Source of the DNA: Gammaproteobacteria bacterium
GTDB lineage: Bacteria > Pseudomonadota > Gammaproteobacteria > Pseudomonadales > Azotimanducaceae
DNA: 64,000 nucleotides
Direction: 5' to 3'
Assembly: GCA_012960535.1 (NCBI GenBank)
Contig: DUBB01000009.1
Coordinates: 8,198-72,197, forward strand
Positions 44,012 to 51,955 of this stretch are shown piece after piece. The notes under the pieces are model-generated. The model did no database searches and had not been told where the DNA came from. It saw only the letters and a program-made list of their open reading frames with translations. A program made the position numbers and the translations under genes. Position 1 is the stretch's first letter; each line of letters opens with the position of its first letter.

Positions 44012-44618
44012 CCACCCTCCCCAACTGTTCTTTCAATTCGATTTCAAGCAAGCCATATCCTGAATGAACCTGCACAAATTCGAGATCCAGTCTCTGCGCC
44101 GCCTTCTTTGCCTGCCTCAGCAGAGAACGGTCGTGAGTCTGGGATAAGTAAACCAGCTTATGGTATCCGGCAAAAAATGTGGGCTGCAATTCCGGATGCT
44201 GCTCAAGTTGCAACAGTTCAATAACAAGGTATTGAAAATGCCGAACAAGGAAATCGGTGAGATAAAACGTGCCTAATTCGGCCTCTTGTAATTCAGCAAA
44301 CTCCCTGTGGCCTGCATAAAATTCATAGCAGTGCGCTCCAGGCAGGCGATGAATCTGCCCTTCTAACGACTCCTCAAGGAGCATGCGATCAAGCGCCCCA
44401 CCGGTTCCACAATCAGCATAACCAATGAATATCTGCTGATAATGCGCGCGCTGGGCCCGAATTTTTTCTCTGAGGCGTTCTGTTATCTGTTCCGGTCTGT
44501 TATGCAGACTGGCGTCCATGCATTGTAGGTGCAGATGTTGCCAGTGATTCAGACGTTTGAGTGCCTGGATCTCATTAGCCAGTGCCCCACAGGCAATAAC
44601 AAGGATTGGGCTAGGCAC
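43977..44618 (-). CDS. DUF1638 protein
   Basis: 213 residues from GTG 44618, which overlaps the corrinoid-protein stop (GTGCCTAG); an ATG at 44699 would add 27 codons lacking family similarity. Starts SPILVIACGALANEIQAL and contains FIGYADCGTGGALDRML, RLPGAHCYEFYAG and FYLTDFLVRHF, the conserved cysteine-rich motifs of DUF1638. Cysteines in ACGAL, DCGTGG and HCYEF may form a metal or cofactor site. The domain is known mainly from genomes with MttB-type methyltransferases; its activity is undescribed as far as I can tell. Confidence 0.82.
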   Translation of the reverse strand: MPSPILVIACGALANEIQALKRLNHWQHLHLQCMDASLHNRPEQITERLREKIRAQRAHYQQIFIGYADCGTGGALDRMLLEESLEGQIHRLPGAHCYEFYAGHREFAELQEAELGTFYLTDFLVRHFQYLVIELLQLEQHPELQPTFFAGYHKLVYLSQTHDRSLLRQAKKAAQRLDLEFVQVHSGYGLLEIELKEQLGRVDESQKHVRLLA

Positions 44619-45318
44619 GGGAAGCTCGGCGATTGTGAAGCAGTAGCGGTGCCATCTGGGCAGCCTGCGCCGCATCTCGGCAGTAACCATCGGCGCCAAC
44701 CGCCTGACCGAATTCTTCGTTCAATGGCGCGCCCCCTACCAGCACAACATAATCATCTCGAATATTCAGCCGAACCAATTCGTCAATCACCACTTTCATA
44801 TAAGGCATCGTGGTGGTCAGCAAAGCCGACATACCCAGAATATCAGGATTGTGTTCTTCCAGTGCGGCCAGATAATCTTCCACGGAATTATTAATGCCAA
44901 TATCAACGACCTCAAAACCCGCTCCTTCCATCATCATGCCGACCAGATTTTTGCCAATATCGTGAATATCACCTTTCACCGTACCAATAACCATCTTACC
45001 AATCGGTTCGACACCACTTTCCACCAGCAGAGGTTTTAAAATAGCCATGCCGCCTTTCATTGCATTGGCTGCAAGAAGCACCTCAGGTACAAACAAAATG
45101 CCATCCCTGAAATCAATTCCAACAATAGTCATACCAGCAACCAGGGCTTCATTGAGAACTTTCTCCGCACTCCAATTTCGTGCAAGTAATATCTCTGTGC
45201 CCTCCACTACCTCTTCTCTAAGGCCATCATAGAGATCATCGTGCATCTGCAGAGTGAGCTCTTCATCATCTAGCTCGGAAAGAATAATCTCTTCATCATC
45301 GTAATTTTCATCTGTCAT
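44611..45318 (-). CDS. Methyltransferase cognate corrinoid protein
   Basis: 235 residues. A four-helix cap domain (DGLREEVVEGTEILLARN...VPEVLLAANAMKGG) is followed by a Rossmann B12-binding domain with D-x-H-x-x-G at 117-122 (D-I-H119-D-I-G; H119 is the lower cobalt ligand), then SALLTTTMPYMK and VLVGGAPLN. This is the MttC/MtbC-type methyl carrier that shuttles between the substrate methyltransferase and the THF methyltransferase. An acidic N-terminal stretch of about 25 residues (DENYDDEE, LDDEEL) precedes the cap and is notable next to basic tails on its partners. It starts 61 bases after the MttB-like stop. Confidence 0.92.
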   Translation of the reverse strand: MTDENYDDEEIILSELDDEELTLQMHDDLYDGLREEVVEGTEILLARNWSAEKVLNEALVAGMTIVGIDFRDGILFVPEVLLAANAMKGGMAILKPLLVESGVEPIGKMVIGTVKGDIHDIGKNLVGMMMEGAGFEVVDIGINNSVEDYLAALEEHNPDILGMSALLTTTMPYMKVVIDELVRLNIRDDYVVLVGGAPLNEEFGQAVGADGYCRDAAQAAQMAPLLLHNRRASRA

Positions 45319-45379
45319 GGCTCACTACCTTCTTCAATATAGCTTGTACAATTTTTTACCCTGCTAACCCAGCTACTAT

Positions 45380-46918
45380 TCAATAGCTCCTGTCTTCAGA
45401 CAGCGCTTTGCGCCTCACCATCAAATCTATTAATGCCTCATCAACGGCGGCGTCCAATGGTGGTGCTACATAACTGTCCAGCATCTTCCGGCAAATTGCA
45501 TTTGCCCTGGCTCCTGCATCCTTGCCACCTTCCTGCTGCCACTGCTCGAAGCTATTATTATCGGCAATGGTAGATCGATAAAATGCTGTTTCGAAATTAG
45601 CCTGGGTATGACTGGCTCCCAGAAAGTGCGATCCCGGACCTACTTCATGAAGGGCATCTAGGGCCTGGCCAGTTTCAGACAAATCTACACCCTGCAACAG
45701 AACCTGCAGCATATTCGCCTGATCAACATCCATGATAAATTTCTCAAACCCCACTGTAAGCCCGCCCTCGAGCCAACCTGCTGTGTGCAGCATAAAGTTA
45801 ACGCCGCACAGCGCGCCCGCCTGCAGCGTATTGGCCGATTCGTAGGCTGCCTGAGCATCCGCTATTTTCGAACCACAAAGGCTGCCGCCGGAGCGAAACG
45901 GCACGCCCAACCGGCGCGCCAGTGAAGCCGTGAGATACATGATCTTGCTGGGCTCTGGTGTGCCAAAAGTGGGCGCGCCCGATTGCATGGAGACTGCCGC
46001 TGCAAAGGTCCCAAATATAACCGGGGCGCCGGGTCTTACCAACTGGATATATGCCATACCCGCCAGGGCTTCCGCCAGTATCTGCGTTACCGTACCTGCC
46101 ACGGTGACCGGCGACATGGCACCTGCGAGTATAAAAGGCGATATTATAGTAGCCTGATTATTACTGGCATAAACAGTCGCAGCACCGAGCATGGTGGCAT
46201 CAAAAGTCAGGGGCGAATTAACGTTGATCAAACTGGTCAAGACCGTATGCGTCTGTATGAATTCCTTGCCAAAAACCAGTTCGACCATATCCACAGTATC
46301 TTGCGCTCTTTCAGCAGACGTCACTGATCCCATGAAGGGTTTATCGCTCAGTTTGATATGGCTGTAAACCATATCGAAGTGGCGTTTATTGACCGGCACA
46401 TCTACGGGTTCGCAGACAGTACCGCCCGAGTGATGCAGGCCCGGGCTCATGTAGGTAAGCTTGACCAGGTCCTGAAAGTCGTTAAGGGTCGCATAGCGCC
46501 TTACGCCATCAAGACCTCTGACAAACGGTGAACCGTAGGCAGGCGCCAGAACGGTCCGATTGCCGCCAATAATGACATTGCGCTCCGGGTTTCTGGCGTG
46601 CTGGACATACTCTGCCGGCGCGGAATTCTGAATAATGGAACGGCACATGCCTGGCGGAAAGCGCACTCGATCGCCTTGAACATCGGCACCAGCTGCACTG
46701 AACAGATCCAGCGCTTGGGGAAAATCCTTGAAATCAAGGCCAATCTGTTCAAGCACCGTATCAGCATTTCGCTCGATTAACTCAAGGCCAGCCTCATCCA
46801 GCAATTCGTAATAGGGTATCTTGCGTTCGATAAACGGTATGATCTGCTCAATATTGGTTTGCCGGGATACCCGCCGTGCTTCCCGACCACCACTTCTTTT
46901 ATTTAATCTGACGCTCAT
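45380..46918 (-). CDS. MttB-superfamily N-methyltransferase without pyrrolysine
   Basis: 512 residues, usual family length, read through as one open frame with no internal TAG, so it belongs to the non-pyrrolysine branch that includes glycine betaine methyltransferase MtgB. Features: YYELLDEAGLELIERNADTV, RFPPGMCRSII, GSPFVRGLDGVRRYATLNDF, GTVCEPVDVP, AGAMSPVTVAGTVTQILAE, FGTPEPSKIMYL and a final RKMLDSYVAPPLD. It should transfer a methyl group from a quaternary or tertiary amine to the corrinoid protein. The N-terminus is basic (NKRSGGREARRVSR). First gene of the 15-kb operon. Substrate unproven. Confidence 0.9.
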   Translation of the reverse strand: MSVRLNKRSGGREARRVSRQTNIEQIIPFIERKIPYYELLDEAGLELIERNADTVLEQIGLDFKDFPQALDLFSAAGADVQGDRVRFPPGMCRSIIQNSAPAEYVQHARNPERNVIIGGNRTVLAPAYGSPFVRGLDGVRRYATLNDFQDLVKLTYMSPGLHHSGGTVCEPVDVPVNKRHFDMVYSHIKLSDKPFMGSVTSAERAQDTVDMVELVFGKEFIQTHTVLTSLINVNSPLTFDATMLGAATVYASNNQATIISPFILAGAMSPVTVAGTVTQILAEALAGMAYIQLVRPGAPVIFGTFAAAVSMQSGAPTFGTPEPSKIMYLTASLARRLGVPFRSGGSLCGSKIADAQAAYESANTLQAGALCGVNFMLHTAGWLEGGLTVGFEKFIMDVDQANMLQVLLQGVDLSETGQALDALHEVGPGSHFLGASHTQANFETAFYRSTIADNNSFEQWQQEGGKDAGARANAICRKMLDSYVAPPLDAAVDEALIDLMVRRKALSEDRSY

Positions 46919-46952
46919 CTACGCTTCTACCCATTATTCCAAAATACCAGAA

Positions 46953-46976
46953 GTCAGGCCGCCCCGGCGGTCAGAC
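46953..46976 (-). promoter_or_regulatory. GC-rich hairpin in the leader of the mttB-like operon
   Basis: gtcaggccgcc and ggcggtcagac flank a two-base centre and can pair at nine of eleven positions, about 35 bases before the MttB-like ATG. A leader hairpin of this size could affect translation or mark a repressor palindrome. It does not match a riboswitch family I know. Confidence 0.35.
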
Positions 46977-47156
46977 ACAAGCAAAAAACCCCTCTTTTCC
47001 GAGTCACCTGCGTCTTCCATAAAGGCTTAAGGTTATCTCATTCAATAACACTTATTTCGTGCACGGTAACCGATTTTTACGCGCGCATCCATCATTTTTT
47101 TATCATCTTTTTTAGAGCTGTTTTCTAGTCAATTTTCACAACCAAAAATTCCACCA

Positions 47157-47192
47157 GAAGCCCAATTTCAGGGGCTTCAGCAGAAGTTGGGC
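47157..47192. promoter_or_regulatory. Two mutually exclusive hairpins
   Basis: gaagccc (47157-47163) can pair with gggcttc (47072+100: 47172-47178), while the overlapping gcccaatttc (47160-47169) can pair with gaagttgggc (47183-47192) at nine of ten positions. The two foldings compete for bases 47160-47163. Located in the divergent control region. Confidence 0.4.
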
Positions 47193-47426
47193 GGTTACTT
47201 ATATTTACCTCAAAAGCCCTACCCGGGTTACAAGCTTGAGCGACTTAAACTGACTTGATCTGATATACCAGTGCAGTGCCGTGAAATTACATCGAATTTC
47301 TGATTCACTTCATGACCTGACAACCTTTAACTGTTAGCCTAAAGCGACCAGCTCATTTGCACTATTGTGACTGTCAAACCCGGGGCCGGTGCACCTGTAA
47401 ACCAACCAATCCAGAGGTGATCTTCT

Positions 47427-48986
47427 ATCGAAAACAAATCTAATGCTGCAGACACAGTTCCCGTCAATGATTTCGGTCATGTCATAGGTGAGGACAATAT
47501 TAAAATCTACGGCCTGGATCTTCACAATCCTGTATTCGTTATATCCGCAGCGCTGACAATGATGCTGGTGGTCATAACCATCGCTCTGCCTGATACTTCC
47601 AGCCTTTTTTATCTGCAACTCAGGCAGTGGGTCACGACTCAATTCGATTCTTTCTTCCTGATCTCAGCTAACATTTTTGTCATCTTCTGTATCGCCATCG
47701 CCATCTCCCCCTATGGCAGGATTCGCCTAGGCGGAAACCAGGCCAGGCCCGCATACTCGTATGCTTCCTGGCTGGCAATGCTATTCGCCGCAGGAGTGGG
47801 TATCGGCCTTATGTTCTATGGCGTTCATGAACCCATCACTCACACATTGCATCCGCCGCTGAATATCGATGCCAAGGATGTAGAACTGGCCCGCGCCGCG
47901 GGGATGTCCGCCGCGATTTTTCATTGGGGCCTGCATGCCTGGGCGATTTACGCTGTCGTGGGTCTGGCGCTGGCATTTTTTACGTTTAATCGTAATATGC
48001 CCATGACCCTGCGGTCGGCCTTTTATCCCTTACTTGGCAAGGCTGTCTGGGGACCCTGCGGCCATCTCATCGATATTGTCGCTGTACTGGCAACGGTCTT
48101 TGGGTTGGCCACATCCCTGGGAATCGGATCTGAACAAATCGCTGCCGGGTTATCCTACCTTTTCAGTATCGATGCCAGTACCAGTACCAAGGTCATCCTC
48201 ATTATCACCATTATCGCTATCGCCATAGTCTCGGTCATATCGGGTCTCGACAAGGGTGTGAAGCGGCTCAGTGAAGTCAATCTCGGCCTGGCATTCCTGT
48301 TACTGGTATTTGTCTTTGTGGCCGGGCCTAGCCTAACCATCCTGCTCAACCTGGGTACTGTGACGAGAGACTATCTTTATTACCTGCCCCAGCTCAGCCA
48401 CTGGATTGGCCGCGAAGACAACCTGTTCCTGCATGGCTGGACAACCTTTTACTGGGCCTGGTGGATCTCCTGGTCTCCTTTTGTCGGCATGTTTATTGCC
48501 CGCATCAGTTTCGGTCGAAGTGTCCGCGAATTTGTCATCTGGGTACTCATCATTCCCACCCTCATCGGCCTTATATGGATGGCCACCCTGGGCGGTACAG
48601 CACTAGAACAGATGATCACCCTCGGTTATAGAGGGGTTGCCGACGCACCACCAGAGCTGGCACTGTTCAAAATGCTGGAGGGCCTGCCATTTACTAATTT
48701 CGTATCCACCCTCTGCGTTTTTCTTATTGCCCTGTTTTTCGTAACCTCAGCTGATTCTGGATCACTGGTAGTTGACACTTTAACGGCAGGTGGAAAAGTT
48801 GATGCGCCTATCAGGCAGCGAATATTCTGGTGCTCCACCACTGGATTAGTGGCAATAGCACTCATGCTCGGTGGCGGCATGGCATCCCTGCAGGCACTGA
48901 CAACCGCCATAGGCCTGCCCTTTGGGCTACTACTGTTACTCATGTGCGTCAGCCTGCTGAAAGGATTCCAGCAGGAAAGTGCCTGA
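47427..48986 (+). CDS. BCCT family betaine/choline/carnitine transporter
   Basis: 519 residues if read from ATC 47427, which follows an AGAGGTGA ribosome-binding site by 6 bases. The first ATG (47559) would delete IYGLDLHNPVFVISAALT, the conserved entry to helix 1, and no ATG, GTG or TTG exists between. Family hallmarks: AAGVGIGLMFYGVHEPI, FHWGLHAWAIYAVVGL, the signature YWAWWISWSPFVGMFIARIS with the cation-binding tryptophan box, and SADSGSLVVDTLTAGG. BCCT carriers import quaternary ammonium compounds with Na+ or H+. Divergent from the methyltransferase operon, it is the obvious uptake system for its substrate. Confidence 0.9.
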   Translation: MENKSNAADTVPVNDFGHVIGEDNIKIYGLDLHNPVFVISAALTMMLVVITIALPDTSSLFYLQLRQWVTTQFDSFFLISANIFVIFCIAIAISPYGRIRLGGNQARPAYSYASWLAMLFAAGVGIGLMFYGVHEPITHTLHPPLNIDAKDVELARAAGMSAAIFHWGLHAWAIYAVVGLALAFFTFNRNMPMTLRSAFYPLLGKAVWGPCGHLIDIVAVLATVFGLATSLGIGSEQIAAGLSYLFSIDASTSTKVILIITIIAIAIVSVISGLDKGVKRLSEVNLGLAFLLLVFVFVAGPSLTILLNLGTVTRDYLYYLPQLSHWIGREDNLFLHGWTTFYWAWWISWSPFVGMFIARISFGRSVREFVIWVLIIPTLIGLIWMATLGGTALEQMITLGYRGVADAPPELALFKMLEGLPFTNFVSTLCVFLIALFFVTSADSGSLVVDTLTAGGKVDAPIRQRIFWCSTTGLVAIALMLGGGMASLQALTTAIGLPFGLLLLLMCVSLLKGFQQESA

Positions 48987-49076
48987 CCACGGCTACCTAT
49001 TGGATCGATCAATCACAGGTCAGGCTGCACCCGACGTCTGCGTCTGAGCTGGCACCGGTGTAGCCGATCTCCTGCA

Positions 49077-50366
49077 TTATTCGTAGATTTCAGTGAGCGC
49101 CTGGTAAGTGGCCACCGACAGGTCATCCCTCAACCTCCAGGGGGATGAAAATAGCTGGATCATGGCAACCACAATCACATCCTCCTGCGGATCAAGCCAG
49201 TAGATTGTGCCGGCAACCCCACCCCAATCCAACTCCCCCTTAGATGACAGTACACCGCGACCAATGGGATCAATGTAAACACCTATACCAAGGCCATGGC
49301 CGCCACCCAAACCAAGACTACGGTCATGATCTGGGCCAATATTTGCCTCAGTAATAGTGGCAGGAAGATGATCCTGACTCATGTACTTCACCAGTTTGGG
49401 GCTTAATATTCGTTTACCGCCATGACTGCCACCCTTTCTTAACATTTCAAGAAAGCGTAAATAATCGGGTGCCGTTGAAATCAACCCCGCTCCCCCTGAA
49501 TCAAAACCACTGACCCGGTACGGGCCGGCATCGGTAGCGGGATCCTCAACCAACTTCAATCCCTGGCTGGCTCCGTCCCAGCGATGGTTGGATGCCAAGC
49601 GGTGGCGTTTGCTGAGCGGTACAGCAAACTGGGTATCATGCATGCCAAGGGGTTCAAAAAGCCTGGTGCGGAGAAAGTCACCCAGGGACAGGCCGGTAAT
49701 TCTCTCCACGACCACACCCAATACATCAGTGGCAAAACTATATTGCCAGGACTCGCCGGGATGATAGCTCAATGGCAACCGCGCCAGTCTTTCGATGAAT
49801 TCAGCAGAACTGGTACTGGTTCCCGGATTAACCAGCTCGATAAATTCACCGACCGGGTGATCCGGAGCATAGCCGTAGCTTAATCCTGCCATATGGGTAA
49901 AGAGCTGATGAATGGTTATCGGACTTCTGGCGTTTACCAGCGCGCCATTTTCATAGACCTTCATGCCACTCAACTCAGGCACAAACTTTGTCACTGGGTC
50001 ATCCAGGTGGAATTCGCCCTGCTCATACAATATCAACGCGCCAACAGCCGTCATGGCCTTGGTCATGGAGTAAATCCGAAATAACGTATCAATCTGCATG
50101 GGCGAATCATTATCCAACCCCAACTGACCCAGTATCGAGGACTGCACTGGCCGGCCATGCCTTGCTATCAGGGTAACAATGCCGCTGACTCTGTTCTCAT
50201 CAATATAACGCTGCGCCAGCTGGTTGACTCTGGCCAGGCGCTGGCTTGACATACCTACTCGTTCTGGTTTTACCAGCTTCAAGTCTTCGGCAACGCCCGT
50301 CACTTGAACCATCACTAAGCCAACAATCCATAAAAGCCGAGCCAGTTTCTTTTTCGCAATCAACAT
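49077..50366 (-). CDS. Serine hydrolase, beta-lactamase/esterase family
   Basis: 429 residues from ATG 50366 (GTG 50378 also possible). Signal peptide MLIAKKKLARLLWIVGLVMV. The SxxK motif is in FRIYSMTKAMTAVG, the Y-x-N equivalent in SWQYSFATDVLG, and a final GGVAGTIYWLDPQ region lines the site, all features of PF00144 esterases. These often hydrolyse small esters or amides. It converges on the BCCT gene and diverges from the ABC binding-protein gene; a role in releasing a transportable substrate is possible but unsupported. Confidence 0.82.
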   Translation of the reverse strand: MLIAKKKLARLLWIVGLVMVQVTGVAEDLKLVKPERVGMSSQRLARVNQLAQRYIDENRVSGIVTLIARHGRPVQSSILGQLGLDNDSPMQIDTLFRIYSMTKAMTAVGALILYEQGEFHLDDPVTKFVPELSGMKVYENGALVNARSPITIHQLFTHMAGLSYGYAPDHPVGEFIELVNPGTSTSSAEFIERLARLPLSYHPGESWQYSFATDVLGVVVERITGLSLGDFLRTRLFEPLGMHDTQFAVPLSKRHRLASNHRWDGASQGLKLVEDPATDAGPYRVSGFDSGGAGLISTAPDYLRFLEMLRKGGSHGGKRILSPKLVKYMSQDHLPATITEANIGPDHDRSLGLGGGHGLGIGVYIDPIGRGVLSSKGELDWGGVAGTIYWLDPQEDVIVVAMIQLFSSPWRLRDDLSVATYQALTEIYE

Positions 50367-50434
50367 CAGTTCTCTCACATTTAGCCATCATTGAGCATGT
50401 TACACTTAGCCTACAATTTTATAGAGCACCACTT

Positions 50435-51913
50435 TTGCTGCGAAAGTTTGCATTCATATTGATCCTGTCCGGTTTCACTTTAATGGTACAAGCAGGCGGA
50501 ACCTTTCGCATCGCCCATGCCATGGAATACGGCGGCGCTGAAAACCTCAATCCCTACGATCCAAACAGGTTCAGCCCAACCATTTATTTTCTATACAGCC
50601 GCCTCGTCAGAGCCGACTCACAGGATACACCATCACCCGACCTGGCCACTCACTGGTCCAGTAATGACAGCGCCACGATCTGGCGGTTCAAACTGCGCAA
50701 GGGGGTAACATTCCACGATGGCTCTGCTTTTGACGCCGCTGACGTTGCCTATTCGCTGACTTATCTACTGGATCCCGAAATCGATTCACCACTAATCTCT
50801 ACTCTTGGCATTATCAACAGCGTAGAGATCATTGATCAGTATACTATCGACATCCATCTGAAATCTGCTCATGCTGATTTCCCGGTGCTGCTCATGGACT
50901 ATCGTGCCTGTATCATTCCACAGGGCATTGGCGAGGCCATTCGCGCCAAGGGAATTGGGACCGGTCCTTTCATAATATCAAAACTCGATCCTGAAGGAAT
51001 CACTGAGCTGGTCGCCAACAAAGACTACTTCCTAGGCCCGCCGCAACTCGATGCCATAGAAGTCATAGCAATTATTGACAACAATGCGCAGATGCAGGCC
51101 TTCATGTCAGGCCAAATAGATCTGGTGCAACGGGTTAATCCCCGCCTGGAAGCATTATTTCGGGGCAATGATCGTTTTTCGGTACAAAAATTCGCTACCG
51201 GTGACAAGAACCTGATTGCCTTTCGAACCGATGTCGCCCCGTTCGATGACCACAGGGTCAGGAAGGCGATCAGAATCGCTATTGACAGACAGAAATTCAT
51301 CAATACGGCTATCGGTCATGGTGGTGCAGTCGTCGCCTGTGACCATCCTGTCTGGCCAGGCGATCCTTATCTCTGGCCAGGTACCTGTGACCAGGACCAG
51401 GCACTGGCGCGGCGATTGTTAGCCGAGGCTGGGTATGCTGACGGCCTGGAATTCGACCTTTATACCTCGACACTATCTGCCAACGGTGTCAGCATGGCTG
51501 AAGTCTATCAGGAACAGCTGTCCGAGGTTAATGTCAAAGTAAATATCATCCTGGCCCCGGCGGATGGTTACTACGGTGATATCTGGATGAACAAGTCTGC
51601 CTGTGTTACCTACTGGGGACACAGACCTGCCGATCAATACCTTAATGAGCTGTACCGTTCAGGTGGCAGCTGGAACGATACTTTCTGGAATGTCCCGGAA
51701 TATGATGCGCTGCTGGATCAGGCTAGATCCGAACTGGATTTTGACAAACGTCGCGCTGTTTACTGGCAGGCGCAGGAAATGCTATTTGAGAAAGGCGGCA
51801 GTTTCATGCCGTTTCATTATGTGAATATCCGAGTGATGAGCAGCAGAGTTAACGATCTCGAGCCGATCATGGAATTTGCCGTACCCTGGTACAAGGTCAG
51901 TAAAACCCCTTAA
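50435..51913 (+). CDS. ABC transporter substrate-binding protein, family 5 (Dpp/Opp type)
   Basis: 492 residues from TTG 50435, which gives a clean signal peptide (LLRKFAFILILSGFTLMVQA); longer frames start in the divergent promoter. GGTFRIAHAMEYGGAENLNP and YSRLVRADSQDTPSPDLATHW, WRFKLRKGVTFHDGSAFDAADV and VRKAIRIAIDRQKFIN are the SBP_bac_5 core. These bind peptides, nickel or other solutes. It is separated from its likely permease and ATPase genes (53.8-57.4 kb) by two other genes and lies on the opposite strand. Substrate unknown. Confidence 0.88.
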   Translation: MLRKFAFILILSGFTLMVQAGGTFRIAHAMEYGGAENLNPYDPNRFSPTIYFLYSRLVRADSQDTPSPDLATHWSSNDSATIWRFKLRKGVTFHDGSAFDAADVAYSLTYLLDPEIDSPLISTLGIINSVEIIDQYTIDIHLKSAHADFPVLLMDYRACIIPQGIGEAIRAKGIGTGPFIISKLDPEGITELVANKDYFLGPPQLDAIEVIAIIDNNAQMQAFMSGQIDLVQRVNPRLEALFRGNDRFSVQKFATGDKNLIAFRTDVAPFDDHRVRKAIRIAIDRQKFINTAIGHGGAVVACDHPVWPGDPYLWPGTCDQDQALARRLLAEAGYADGLEFDLYTSTLSANGVSMAEVYQEQLSEVNVKVNIILAPADGYYGDIWMNKSACVTYWGHRPADQYLNELYRSGGSWNDTFWNVPEYDALLDQARSELDFDKRRAVYWQAQEMLFEKGGSFMPFHYVNIRVMSSRVNDLEPIMEFAVPWYKVSKTP

Positions 51914-51921
51914 AACCCCTT

Positions 51922-51955
51922 AAAATAAAAAAACCAGGTCAACCCTGCGACCTTG
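51922..51955 (-). terminator. Intrinsic terminator overlapping the end of the dehydrogenase gene
   Basis: On the minus strand CAAGGTC and GACCTGG (51955-51949 and 51940-51934) pair around GCAGGGTT and are followed by TTTTTTTATTTT. The downstream arm contains the stop codon of the gene. Confidence 0.55.

Larger units (their letters stand above)
46919..47426. other. Divergent regulatory region between MttB-like and BCCT genes
   Basis: About 500 bases, AT-rich near the middle (ttttttatcatcttttttag at 47095-47114). It contains two hairpin systems listed separately. I see no gene and no cobalamin or SAM riboswitch core. Both the demethylation operon and the betaine-type carrier would be transcribed outward from here, so coordinated substrate-dependent control is plausible. 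Confidence 0.5.

Noticed and set aside
45380..46918. Pyrrolysine-dependent trimethylamine methyltransferase (true MttB)
   Set aside because: The frame has no internal TAG codon that would be read as pyrrolysine, and no pylTSBCD genes are in the window.
47380..47426. Cobalamin riboswitch core before the BCCT gene
   Set aside because: The segment gactgtcaaacccgg...cacctgtaaacc vaguely recalls the B12 box region, but the conserved GCCACTG box and flanking stems are absent.
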